Shown here piece after piece: positions 56,001 through 64,000 of a DNA stretch of 64,000 nucleotides; position 1 is the stretch's first letter, and each line of letters begins with the position of its first letter. The DNA is from Bos javanicus. Taxonomy: Eukaryota; Chordata; Mammalia; Artiodactyla; Bovidae. Location of the stretch: contig NC_083878.1 in assembly GCF_032452875.1 (NCBI RefSeq), positions 38,083,878-38,147,877 of the forward strand, read 5' to 3'. Made by a program: the position numbers and the translations under genes. The notes below the pieces were generated by a model. It did no database searches. It saw nothing but the letters and a program-made list of their open reading frames with translations, and was not told the DNA's origin.

Positions 56001-59000
56001 AAAACTGAAAAAGCACAAGTCAGTACTGACAAAGCAATGGGAAATATATATCTGTGATGCTATTATCTAAATATTTCTGTATGCTGGAAACGTTTTACTT
56101 AAAAATGAAAGCTAAAAATGCATTTAATTTATATAAATGGAAACTTTCTGAAAGAAAACATGTGACATGCTTTTTTTATCCATTCAATTTTATATTTTGG
56201 AGAACTAATCAGTTGACAGATCAAAATTCAATTATTTTGACCGCTAATTAGTACTCCACCGTACAAATATACTACATTTTCATTTCCTACAGTGAACAAT
56301 GCAAGGACATTCTTATATCTGTCATGCATATGCATAAATGCTTCCTAAGATATAAATTAAAAAATGGAGCTGATAGTATTATCTAGGGTATACAATTTTT
56401 ATTAGTTTAACAAACATTTTAATTGACTTCCTCTTAACTGATTTAACAGATAGACCATCATTTTCTGAGCTTATGCCCCCCAACATTTCTCACTTCACCA
56501 GTTGAGCTGTATACTTCTCCAAGAGTCAGTTCTTTAGCTAGTTATATTTGGCACATGACCACATAATTTAAATACTGCAGATTAATTAAATGTCACAGAA
56601 CTGTAATACCTATGGCTAAGTTAAATACAGCAGAACTCAACTTAGTTGCACAAAATTATGAATACTTAAACACTTAAAGGTAAAGTACTTAAAACCACAG
56701 CAGAATTCTACACTCAGATTGCTTAAAAAATATGTTTCGGTTTTTACTCCACTTTAATAAACTGAAACCAGAAATCATAGCTGATAAATTATGGTGCTGT
56801 TTATGTAAGAATGCAATATGGAAATACAATTAAAAAAAAGAAAGTGAAAGTGACAATGTTAGTTGCTCAGTCGTGTCTAACTCTTTGCAACCCCATGGAC
56901 TGTAGCCTGCCAGGCTCCTCTGTCCACAGAATTCTCCAAGCAAGAATACTGGAATAGGTAGCCACTCCTTTCTCCAGGGGATCTTCCCAACCTAGGGACT
57001 GAACCCAGTTCTCCTGCATTGCAGGCAGATTCTTTACTGTCTGAGCCACCACAATTAAAGAAAACCCATATACAAAAAAAAACTTTCCTGGTAAAGTTTT
57101 ACCAGGTAAATGGTAAAGAATCTGCCTGCAATACAGGAGCCCAGAGTTCGATCCCTGGGTTGGGAAGTTCCTCTGGAGAAGGGAATGGCAATCCACTCCA
57201 GTATTCTTGCCTGGAGAATCCCATGGACAGAGAAACCTGGTGGACTACAGTCTGTCGGGTAACAAAGAGCTGGACACGACTGAGCGACTAACACACGCAC
57301 ATGCACACACACACACACAAAAAGAAAAAAAACAAAAACAAAAAAGGACTTGACCCTATTCGAACTATCAGTAAGAGTCAGCATGTAAATGTTCAGTTTA
57401 TTTTTAAAAATTATTATTCTCTGCTTTAACCAACTTTTAAAACTTCTGATCCTTATGTTCTGAAATTAAAGCATTTTTTACTGTATTGCCAACTCTAAAA
57501 TGATGGTTCCCTTGGATTTTCTAATGTAGACAATATACTTTCTACACTTACTCTGATATTAACTCTTAAGAACACTGGGAACAATCTTCTTTTGCTAAGT
57601 GTTCACATCTCTCTTCCTCAAGGTGTAATACTTTCTGCCACATTTTGTACACACTTCTCTACAAAAACCATGATTTTGTATTGTAGGTTAAAATTTAAGT
57701 AATAATTTCCCTGTCATAAAAAGCATCAAGTAAAGAGACTGTTAGCTTTAATACTTATCTTGATCTTTTAAAACAGAAATCATAAGCAGGTAAGTAAGAG
57801 GCCCTACCCTTTTCACGTCTGTCTTCTGAAGTATTGGTCAAAAGTGGTGCTGTGAGGACATGCATACAATGGTTGTAGAAGAAATTTAGAAATTCACTTT
57901 TTTCAGTTTTCTGAAATATACAGAATTAAAATAAAAACTTTATTATCTTTATAATAGAACATCTTCAAGAATTAGCAGTGCAAGTCATACACAAATAAGA
58001 GCTACTTTAGGATACTGTGAAAGACTCAACAAAGTTATATTCACCTTAATCTTATTTCTGAAGAACTGACAAACCTATTTTATATTACATATGAGATGAA
58101 AAAAAGCATTATAAAAGGTTTCTCCAGGGGAAATTATTCAAAATAATTTTCTTCACGAGTATGATTTGAAATGCAACGAAAAATCTATCAACGGAGAAGG
58201 CAACGGCAACCCACTCCAGTACTTTTGCCTGGGAAATCCCATGGATGGAGAGGCCTGGTAGGCTGCAGTCTATGGGGTCCTAAAGAGTTGGACACGACTG
58301 AGCAACTTCACTTTCATACACTGGAGAAGGAAATGGCAACCCACTCCACTGTTCTTGCCTGGAGAATCCCAGGGACGGCGGAGCCTGGTGGGCTGCCGTC
58401 TATGGGGTCGCACAGAGTCGGACACGACTGAAGCGACTTAGCACCAGCAAGAACAATTTAACCGCTTAAAATCTGAAAGCCCAGATTTCACAACGTATCC
58501 AAATTTGAACAAACACAAAGTTAATTTACCAGGCCACTAGAAATGGTATAGATTTTAGATATTTTTAAAATAGCTTTAAGAATTTGTTACTTGGAAATTT
58601 GGAGAATAGTGCCTTTTGGTTTTTTGAACACTAGTTTTTATATAATTGGCTCTATAAACTTGTAATGATTTGAAAACATACTTTTTATCTAAATTTGAGG
58701 AATTCTATAAAGGAGAAATATTCAAGCATTTTGAGATAACCACTAATAATATTTTGTGATATTTCCTTAAGTCCTTTTTTGGTAATGACTCCTTTCACCA
58801 TGCAATTAACATAATCTGATACATACTGTTTCTTTTTTACTGTGATAAACATATAGAATTTACCATCTTACCCATTTTTAAGTTTATATATAGTTCAGTA
58901 GTGTTAATTATATTCACATTGCTGTTTTAATTTTTAAGATGCTAACATACAGAGGCCAAGAAACAAAAATAGAAGTGCTAGCATTTTACCAAGATTTTAG

Positions 59001-62000
59001 CAGATTACAATCTTGTATTTTGCTGCAAAAATAACTGCAATGCTATGCTATGCTATGCTAAGTCACTTCAGTCGTGTCCGACTCTGCGTGACCCCTAGAT
59101 GGCAGCCCACCAGGCTTCCCCATCCCTGGGATTCTCCAGGCAAGAACACTGGAGTGGGTTGCCATTTCCTTCTCCAATGCATGAAAGTGAAAAGAGAAAG
59201 TGAAGTCGCTCAGTCGTGTCCGACTCTTAGCGACCCCATGGACTGCAGCCTACCAGGCTCCTCCGTCCATGGGATTTTCCAGGCAAGAATACTGGAGTGG
59301 GGTGCTATTGCCGTCTCCGAAAAATAACTGCTAGAGGAGTATTACCGCTACTCGAATACTGAGTGTACAAATGCTTGAATGCTTTTCAAAATTGTACAAA
59401 TTTTCAAAATTTAAATATTTACATATAATTTATGTATTTATACATAACTTAGTATAAATAAAATCATCTAAAACTGACTAGACCAAAATGTTTCTACTGC
59501 AGAGTAATTTCTTACATTAGTTGTAGCCAGCATGTTCTCTGGATCAATTAGAGTACGAAGAAGTCCCATTAACTGAACAGCACCTCCTAGCTCAGGATCA
59601 GTGTCACAGATCATTTGTTCAATTACTACATTAATAAGAAGGATATCCTGGAAGAAAACAGGTTTCTATGAGACCTGGTTTCGATATAAGACAAACACAC
59701 CAGCTGAAAGAACAAAATCAGAATCATACAGGAAGGAAAAAAAAAAGAATGGATGAAGTTATCTAAACTTTTTAATCCTCATGTCTTCAAAGTTCTATAA
59801 ACATACTAGAGTAAAAAGAAACCCACTCAAAACCAAACAAAAATCAGAGCACACAATAGCTTACAATATCATCAATATAGGCAACGGAAAGCAAAGTCAT
59901 TTACCAGCAATTCTTATTCACTAACGTATTCTCAATCTCGGCAACAAAAAAACACTGACAAAATATATGAAACTACAACTGGTGACACCAGACAATGAAA
60001 GACACTGGGAGATGGGTAACAAATGAGATGAGCCCTATGATACATGTTAGGTATTATTATTAGTATTAATTACTGGATTCTGCAAACTAAGTAAAAATCA
60101 ACTTCTAAAAAACTGGCATTAACCATGTGGCTAGAGATTATGCTGTGGAGAGTAATATGGAATAGCAAAATGGTCTTATCCCAGAAGTACACTCACCTCA
60201 GCAAACAATTAAAATTAATCTACCTATAATGCATGACTAAACCCACTTCAAAGTAACAATGTGCTGAGACAATGAACAAATAATTCCTAATATAATGAAT
60301 GATTTAACATTCATCAATGAGCTAAAAGCATTACCAGCATTATAAGCTAGTCGTTTGTAAAATGGGCTTCCCTTGTGGCTCAGCTGGTGAAGAATCCACC
60401 TGCAATGTGGAAGATCTGGGTTCCATCCCTGGGTTGGGAAGATACCCTGGAGAAGGGAAAGGCTACCCACTCCAGTATTCTGGCCTACAGAATTCCATGG
60501 ACTGTATAGTCAGTCCACAGGGTTGCAAAGAGTTGGATACGACTGAGTGACTTTCACTTTCACTGTCTGTAAAACAGGCTTCATTTTCTTAACAAACTTG
60601 ATGAACAGGAAGAACAGCTAAATTAAAGGACCAAGCCTCTAACGGCAGTACAGCTAATAAATAGCTAGGTAAGCGGCCTTATTTTAACTCTTCCATGCTG
60701 TTTTCTCCAATGGAACTAAAATTCAGCAGTCATTTAAGTCAGACCACTCTCAAAATTCAAGCCAGCATTTCTAACTGCATGGTATAGTTCTTTTCTGGTT
60801 AAAACAAATCTAATTTTCCTTAATCTGCTTCTCCAACAATGGCATTCATCACACTAGAAAACTCATGATCAAGCAACTTACAGCAAAATAATGGAGATTT
60901 AAGACAAACAAAAGGAAAATTACTTCTTCGGATGTCACACTATGACTTGATCTGAAAATAGGCTGTTAAAGAGTAACCACAGGGACATTATTCCAGCGCT
61001 AGGTCACCAAAATTTACTCTTGAGAACACTCTCTTAAATTTGTAGTCTTAGGAGAAGCCTAGTAACTCCTATCCCATTAATGTTGCTTTACTACCATGAC
61101 CTCTGAGTTTTACTTCTCTTTACATTATCAGAGAAGCTTTGCAATTAGAAACTTCAATTCAGAGGGAGGAGGGAGGAGGGTTCAGGATGGGGAACACATG
61201 TATACCTGTGGCGGATTCATTTTGATATTTGGCAAAACTAATACAATTATGTAAAGTTTAAAAATAAAATAAAATTAAAAAAAAAACAGAAAAAGAAACT
61301 TCAATTCAGAACCAGCTTCCAAATGCCACCACTATTTACTTGCAATATTCTGGAGTCTAAGCCAGGGGTCATTAAACTACCAAACTACCTGACTGGTTGT
61401 TCACTTTGTAAATAGCTTTACAATAAAACATTTACTGGAACACAGCCACACCTATTCATTTTCAAACCATCTATAGATGGTTCATACTAAAGAGAAAGAG
61501 TTGAGTAGCTGCGACAGAGACTAAAGGACCCACCAAGTCCTATTTACCTTTTGGCCCTTTAAGAAAAGTCTGCCATCCTTCATCTAAATAGCATGAGTGA
61601 GATTAGTTACAGCTTCTGGAAGATGCTTCAAAGCCTTGGTATAATAGTTTCTAAATCAAGTTTTAGAGAAACAATACTTCTGTTGGTTTTATCACATTCC
61701 AACGTCATAGTATTCTTAGAAATACATACTTTTGTTTTTAAAGTACATTTAAGTGGGTTTAAGAATTTTTCAATTCTTAAATAATTAGCCACAGAGGAAA
61801 ATAATTAGAAACAGAAGGAAAGTTCTGGGTATCTACATATGGAATTAACTTTATCCAGATAATCAGCTGGCCTCCCTATTTTCTGATTGGGAAACAAAGA
61901 ACATACTTTATTCCATTGCTTCCAAGGTTTCTTAAAAACTTTTTAACTTCTAGATGCTGAGATATATTTTATCATCTACAGCTTTATACAGTCACTGTTA

Positions 62001-63581
62001 GTCAAGTGGCAACCATGACAAAGTTACATGACAGATTTGCACTGACACTTTCTGCTAAGATCAAGAAAATATTAGAATCTGTGCATAGATATAATGACTA
62101 TAGTAAAAATGTTAACATTTCCTTGTATCTTAACACATTTTAATCCTGTAATCCATGTTGCTAAAACCAAATCTGCTCTATAGTACTAGAAAGAAAAATT
62201 TGAATGTTGTGCGTTTATTTTGAGAGAGCATCAAAACATTAACTGCACACTGAATACAGAGCTAAGTTATTTCTTCAATGTTACCACCAATTTAACATAG
62301 AATTCAGCATGTAGACTTCTTAATTCTGGAAATTAAAGAAAAAATAATTTAGCTTCATTTGTGGGCTAACTTATTTTGATGTAAACAGAAATTTTAAATT
62401 GGAAAATTGTTAGACCTCAGAAAATTCAGGGAAATCAAAGACTGGAGACTGTGACTACAAGAAAAAGAGAAATTAAAAAGGGACTTTTCAATGTTAAAAA
62501 TGAGTAACTGCTTCCCCATGCCTCATGCATCAGTTAAATGTAAACAAGGAAATATTCCTAATGAAAACATAAATAAAAGATTTAAAAATTAAGAATTCTA
62601 AGTTACTAGGTTTGAGAGATTTTCTGATGAATGCTCATAATCCCATGCATCACTGAGGATGAAGATGTGTTTATTTCAAAGTTACCTTTTGTAAAAATGA
62701 CACTAAGATGATATCAACAGTGACATGGTAAATCAATTAACACACTGAGTATTTCTTTAGTCAGATTTAGCATCATTTAAACTTTAAAATATACTTAATA
62801 CAAAATATTTCTTCTATTTCTTTCCTACTACCTGAAAAATAGCATTAGTCCTGATTCTAAAAACTGCCTTAAAAAAAACTGGAAATATCTAACAAAAATA
62901 GAATGCAAAAATCTAAACAGCCATTAATTCAACAGTAACAAAAACATAAAAGAATCAAATTAGCATTGGGAATCTAGACCTTCTTTAAGAAGGAACATTA
63001 TTAAATTTTAGTTATTTTCTACTTAACACTAACATATATTTAACATAAAGGTACTTCATTATGAACATATGTTCATTTAGTCTTTAAAATAGTTTAAGGG
63101 GAAAGTTTAGCATTTTTGTAGTGGTTGGTTTCATATTTAAATGTTCATCCCCACTAAAGTAACAGACACATCTGAACATGCAAGAGCAACTTCTAAGTTA
63201 TACTAGAAAAGTGCTTGACCTAAGGGTTTAGAGTTACATTTCATTAGATTCACTAAATCTATCTCAATACTAGTTTGAATTTTTTTTTTTAAACAATAAA
63301 CACATCAACTGCTATATATTCTGGGCTTGCCAAAGTCACAACTGATTAGAAATCCAATTATTCTTTATAAAAGATTAAAATTACGGTTATATCCCTTTTC
63401 TCTCAACAGTCTGCAAATATTATTCTATAGGTAATTCACATGGAACCAAAACAGTACTACTTACGTCATCACTCTGTTGGGCTTCTTGCATTACAAATTC
63501 TCGGACCATGGATGGACTAAACTCTACTAGATAAGAAAATATATCTGTTGCAGCTGACCTGACTTGCAAATCGTCCATGCC
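37967..63581 (-). CDS. PPP4R3B: PPP4R3B (SMEK2), 3' ten coding exons; 5' part outside the window
   Basis: Ten exons on the minus strand, in transcript order: 63581-63465, 59647-59516, 57910-57808, 55471-55430, 53672-53514, 48728-48559, 46709-46570, 46190-46006, 44577-44375 and 38062-37967. They join in frame into 1347 nt (448 residues plus TAA), all with GT-AG introns. I recognise the protein as PP4 regulatory subunit 3-beta (for example RSAATDIFSYLVEFSPSMVR and ALRFMRRIIGLKDEFYNRYI). Family knowledge: PPP4R3 forms a trimer with PPP4C and PPP4R2 that dephosphorylates targets in DNA repair and other pathways. The EVH1/PH-like domain and most of the SMK-1 region lie in the missing N-terminal half. 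Here one sees the helical ARM-like repeats, then an acidic segment (EEDEEMWFNEDDEEEGK), a Ser/Thr/Asn-rich stretch, an eight-Glu run and a basic PRKRPRLGS tail, a likely nuclear localisation signal. Confidence 0.97.
40142..41549 (+). repeat. L1 LINE 3' part, sense
   Basis: The ORF2 end is readable (MANRHMKRCSMLLIIREMQI, then EGVEKKEPAYGIGGNVNWCS) at 40757-40987, with the 3' UTR to about 41549 (tatagcacagggagtatatt). Split by the Bov-tA at 40232-40428. Truncated and dead. Confidence 0.85.
40232..40428 (-). repeat. Bov-tA SINE, antisense, inside L1
   Basis: gtcactcagtcatgtccgac to tctgatccaccagggaagc. Perfect 11-bp duplication aaagacctaaa at 40221-40231 and 40429-40439, in L1 sequence. Confidence 0.95.
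42985..43170 (-). repeat. MIR SINE, antisense
   Basis: gtgttctaagctctttacat, atttaatcttcactacaaac, aaaatgagaaaactaaagcc, gagtcaagatctgaatccaa: the MIR core and head reversed. Confidence 0.75.
43500..44200 (+). repeat. Old L1-like fragment (tentative)
   Basis: L1 3'-region phrases such as ctttctggagaggaatttga and ttactcatttatccaagaaa. Strongly diverged and the limits are uncertain. Confidence 0.4.
44375..44577 (-). CDS. PPP4R3B: PPP4R3B coding exon, Ser/Thr/Asn-rich
   Basis: 203 nt. It encodes AKESEDKENLPKRTSSGGFK and onward through NGANSTNSKSVVAQTPPASS to TSVTATK. Low-complexity and probably disordered, with many potential phosphosites. The acceptor is tttag and the donor gtatgt. Confidence 0.96.
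44578..46005 (-). other. PPP4R3B: PPP4R3B intron, no repeat recognised
   Basis: 1.4 kb of AT-rich intron between two coding exons. I see nothing specific in it. Confidence 0.5.
46006..46190 (-). CDS. PPP4R3B: PPP4R3B coding exon, acidic segment
   Basis: 185 nt. It encodes VPSILRSNRFRRDAKALEED and onward through EEMWFNEDDEEEGKTVV to FMETKK. A strongly acidic, probably disordered segment after the helical repeats. The acceptor is tacag and the donor gtatta. Confidence 0.96.
46570..46709 (-). CDS. PPP4R3B: PPP4R3B coding exon
   Basis: 140 nt. It encodes EDIKSLTAHIVENFYKALES and onward to EQEKDRQNQKLN, the end of the helical region running into a charged helix. The acceptor is tacag and the donor gtattt. 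Confidence 0.96.
46710..48558 (-). other. PPP4R3B: PPP4R3B intron with one MIR
   Basis: Contains a MIR at 46980-47165. The rest shows no feature I can name. Confidence 0.55.
46980..47165 (-). repeat. MIR SINE, antisense
   Basis: agcactttcacatacaattt, tgactctcataacaattcta, ccctattttacagaaaggg: MIR core reversed. Confidence 0.75.
48559..48728 (-). CDS. PPP4R3B: PPP4R3B coding exon
   Basis: 170 nt. It encodes ALRFMRRIIGLKDEFYNRYI and onward to VIELFEFIRV, after completing a split Cys codon. The acceptor is attag and the donor gtaagt. Confidence 0.96.
49860..50450 (+). repeat. Old L1 fragment, sense
   Basis: L1 ORF2-like text such as tttcatatgttgctggtgaa and ttgctgtggaagaacaaatg. Diverged; limits approximate. 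Confidence 0.5.
50478..51130 (+). repeat. CHR SINE split by a Bov-tA/CHR composite
   Basis: A CHR head (ggggaattccctagtggttt ... actccatactcc, to about 50520) resumes at about 51036 (aaactccacactcccaatac ... gaggcgtggcaaaaaa). Between them lie a Bov-tA (50522-50717) and a long-form CHR body (50722-51014, ending in A14). The junction text a(g/a)actcca(t/c)actcc on both sides looks like a slightly decayed duplication. Confidence 0.75.
50522..50717 (+). repeat. Bov-tA SINE within the CHR mosaic
   Basis: gggcttccctggtggctcag to ttggacacaactgagcaca. Confidence 0.9.
51191..51469 (+). repeat. Bov-A2 dimeric SINE
   Basis: Two Bov-A monomers (ggagaaggcaatggcacccc and ggagaaggaaatggcaaccc) joined by a cactttcactttt linker. 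Perfect 12-bp duplication aggacatagaag at 51179-51190 and 51470-51481. Confidence 0.95.
52134..52735. repeat. BovB LINE with 5' inversion, split by a Bov-A2 dimer
   Basis: 52134-52160 and 52435-52625 are BovB in reverse orientation (aatgtctctgcttttcaata; ttttcttccaaggaataagc; agtgatgggaccagatgcca). From about 52626 the same family continues in sense to its 3' terminus (ggagttggtgatggacaggg ... gcgactgaactgaactg). Inverted 5' piece plus sense 3' piece is the signature of twin priming. The outer flanks atatcca at 52127-52133 and 52736-52742 are a candidate 7-bp duplication. Confidence 0.8.
52161..52422 (-). repeat. Bov-A2 dimeric SINE, antisense, inside BovB
   Basis: gttgctgctaagtcacttca to gtgccattgccttctcc, two monomers with a gaaagtgaaaagtgaaagtg linker. 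Perfect 12-bp duplication aatatgctatct at 52149-52160 and 52423-52434; that sequence is itself part of BovB. Confidence 0.93.
53514..53672 (-). CDS. PPP4R3B: PPP4R3B coding exon
   Basis: 159 nt. It encodes NYQTAQLLALILELLTFCVE and onward to MNSKHTFLAL. The acceptor is tgcag and the donor gtaagt. Conserved helical repeat core. Confidence 0.96.
53673..55429 (-). other. PPP4R3B: PPP4R3B intron with one short L1 tail
   Basis: Apart from the L1 3' tail at 54680-54790, AT-rich intron with no other feature I can name. Confidence 0.55.
54680..54790 (+). repeat. Bovine-type L1 3' tail, 5'-truncated
   Basis: gggagggaggagggttcagg ... gatatttggcaaaactaata ... A-rich tail. Perfect 15-bp duplication aaaaacaattctctt at 54665-54679 and 54791-54805, so it is a recent target-primed insertion. 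Confidence 0.88.
55430..55471 (-). CDS. PPP4R3B: PPP4R3B 42-nt small exon
   Basis: 42 nt encoding DNVVGSNKSSTICP with split Asp codons at both ends. The acceptor is attag and the donor gtaagt. The exon is symmetric: both it and the next exon begin with AT AAT, so leaving it out keeps the frame and still rebuilds Asp-Asn. The encoded peptide is polar and lies between helical repeats, probably in a loop. Confidence 0.92.
56835..57050 (-). repeat. Bov-tA SINE, antisense
   Basis: tgttagttgctcagtcgtgt to actgtctgagccacc. Perfect 9-bp duplication acaattaaa at 56826-56834 and 57051-57059. Confidence 0.93.
57102..57294 (+). repeat. Bov-tA SINE, sense, head truncated
   Basis: aggtaaatggtaaagaatct to gacacgactgagcgactaac, followed by an acacac run (57295-57319). 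It faces the antisense copy at 56835-57050. Confidence 0.9.
57808..57910 (-). CDS. PPP4R3B: PPP4R3B coding exon
   Basis: 103 nt. It encodes KTEKSEFLNFFYNHCMHVLT and onward to NTSEDRREK plus one base of an Asp codon. The acceptor is ttcag and the donor gtaggg. Confidence 0.95.
58194..58447 (+). repeat. Bov-A2 dimeric SINE
   Basis: ggagaaggcaacggcaaccc, linker ttcactttcatacac, second monomer to gacacgactgaagcgactta. Confidence 0.92.
59039..59319 (-). repeat. Bov-A2 dimeric SINE, antisense
   Basis: aagtcacttcagtcgtgtcc to tattgccgtctccg. Perfect 12-bp duplication aaaaataactgc at 59027-59038 and 59320-59331. The left edge shows a short tgcta repeat (59041-59060). Confidence 0.95.
59516..59647 (-). 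CDS. PPP4R3B: PPP4R3B coding exon
   Basis: 132 nt, 44 codons, phase 0 at both ends. It encodes DILLINVVIEQMICDTDPEL and onward to PENMLATTN. The acceptor is tccag and the donor gtaaga. Confidence 0.95.
60364..60563 (+). repeat. Bov-tA SINE, full length
   Basis: gggcttcccttgtggctcag to ggatacgactgagtgacttt. Close in sequence to the copy at 23187-23378. Confidence 0.92.
61164..61293 (+). repeat. Bovine-type L1 3' tail, 5'-truncated
   Basis: Nearly identical to the copy at 54680-54790 (ggttcaggatggggaacaca ... gtggcggattcattttgata). Perfect 17-bp duplication agaaacttcaattcaga at 61147-61163 and 61294-61310. Confidence 0.88.
61367..61575 (+). repeat. hAT-type DNA transposon remnant (tentative)
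   Basis: Starts caggggtcattaaactacc, core attactggaacacagccacacc-like phrase at 61431-61455 and gttgagtagctgcgacagag, ending near aaaagtctgcc. The layout of a common mammalian hAT element; family not named. Confidence 0.55.
63465..63581 (-). CDS. PPP4R3B: PPP4R3B coding exon (first in window)
   Basis: 117 nt, 39 codons, phase 0 at both ends. It encodes GMDDLQVRSAATDIFSYLVE and onward to QEAQQSDD. The acceptor is atcag and the donor gtaagt. Helical repeat region. Earlier exons lie beyond 64000. Confidence 0.95.
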
Positions 63582-63696
63582 CTGATAAAAGGAGAATCAG
63601 ATTACTTGGAGAATGTTGACCCCCTCTTTTCTCCCAGATCTATGGCAAACATATTTTTGGATTTAGACATGGTACTAGAATCAAAATACATACCTC

Positions 63697-64000
63697 TCAT
63701 CATTTTCTTTTACAAATACTAAATGCTTTTATTTCAAATGTTCCCTTGCTATCTCTAATTTTCTTGAAGAGATCTCTAGTCGTTCCCATTCTGTTGTTTT
63801 CCTCTATTTCTTTGCATTGATTGCTGAGGAAGGCTTTCTTATCTCTTCTTGCTATTCTTTGGAACTCTGCATTCAGATGCTTATATCTTTCCTTTTCTCC
63901 TTTGCTTTTCGCTTCTCTTCTTTTCACAGCTATTTGTAAGGCCTCCCCAGACAGCCATTTTGCTTTTTTGCATTTCTTTCCCATGGTCTTGAGCCCTGTC
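63697..64000 (-). repeat. BovB LINE internal fragment, antisense, runs off the window
   Basis: The minus-strand frame 63984-63700 encodes BovB internal sequence (KWLSGEALQIAVKRREAKSK, ERYKHLNAEFQRIARRDKKA, RDLFKKIRDSKGTF). It stops abruptly near 63715 without the reverse-transcriptase core or the 3' end. It lies in the next PPP4R3B intron. Confidence 0.85.

Larger units (their letters stand above)
55472..57807 (-). other. PPP4R3B: PPP4R3B intron upstream of the 42-nt exon
   Basis: Holds a head-to-head Bov-tA pair (56835-57300) and a short CA run. 55490-55610 may be an old MIR. The rest shows nothing recognised. Confidence 0.6.
57911..59515 (-). other. PPP4R3B: PPP4R3B intron with two Bov-A2 dimers
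   Basis: Contains Bov-A2 dimers at 58194-58447 (+) and 59039-59319 (-). Otherwise AT-rich with nothing recognised. Confidence 0.6.
59648..63464 (-). other. PPP4R3B: PPP4R3B intron (3.8 kb)
   Basis: Holds a Bov-tA, a bovine-type L1 tail and a hAT-like element. 61580-63464 is AT-rich with no feature I can name. Confidence 0.6.

Overview
This is mammalian nuclear DNA from a ruminant, most likely a bovid such as cattle. The evidence is spliced genes with GT-AG introns and a dense load of ruminant retroposons: tRNA-Glu-headed Bov-tA SINEs, Bov-A2 dimers, BovB (RTE) LINEs, CHR SINEs and bovine-type L1. There is no prokaryotic, plasmid, phage or CRISPR content. Sequence alone does not fix the species.

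Layout. 1-4200 is repeat-bearing DNA upstream of a gene. 4200-4587 is a CpG-rich promoter with three CCAAT boxes, an ETS site and a near-perfect RFX X-box. 4588-34268 (+) is the complete ten-exon coding region of CFAP36 (CCDC104/BARTL1), 343 codons plus stop, with every junction in frame. 34269-35520 is a short tail-to-tail interval. 35520-64000 (-) is the 3' part of PPP4R3B (SMEK2): a ~2.4 kb 3' UTR and the last ten coding exons (448 residues plus stop). Its 5' exons lie beyond the right edge. CFAP36 is an ARL3-binding ciliary protein; PPP4R3B is a regulatory subunit of protein phosphatase 4. They are neighbours in other mammals and converge at their 3' ends. I see no sign that they act in one pathway.

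Repeats fill much of the introns. The most informative are a Tigger1 DNA transposon (26023-29842) carrying two separate BovB insertions and a Bov-tA; an antisense L1 (about 11330-15180) carrying a BovB and a CHR SINE; a BovB with a 5' inversion (52134-52735) that was later split by a Bov-A2 dimer; and two nearly identical short L1 tails (54680 and 61164) with long target-site duplications. Many insertions keep exact duplications, so their order can be read directly.

I found no undescribed gene system. What deserves a second look is regulatory (X-box promoter, frame-neutral 42-nt exon in PPP4R3B, T19 splice acceptor) and structural (nested and inverted retroposons, a polypyrimidine tract). Repeat family names rest on recognition, not on a database search.
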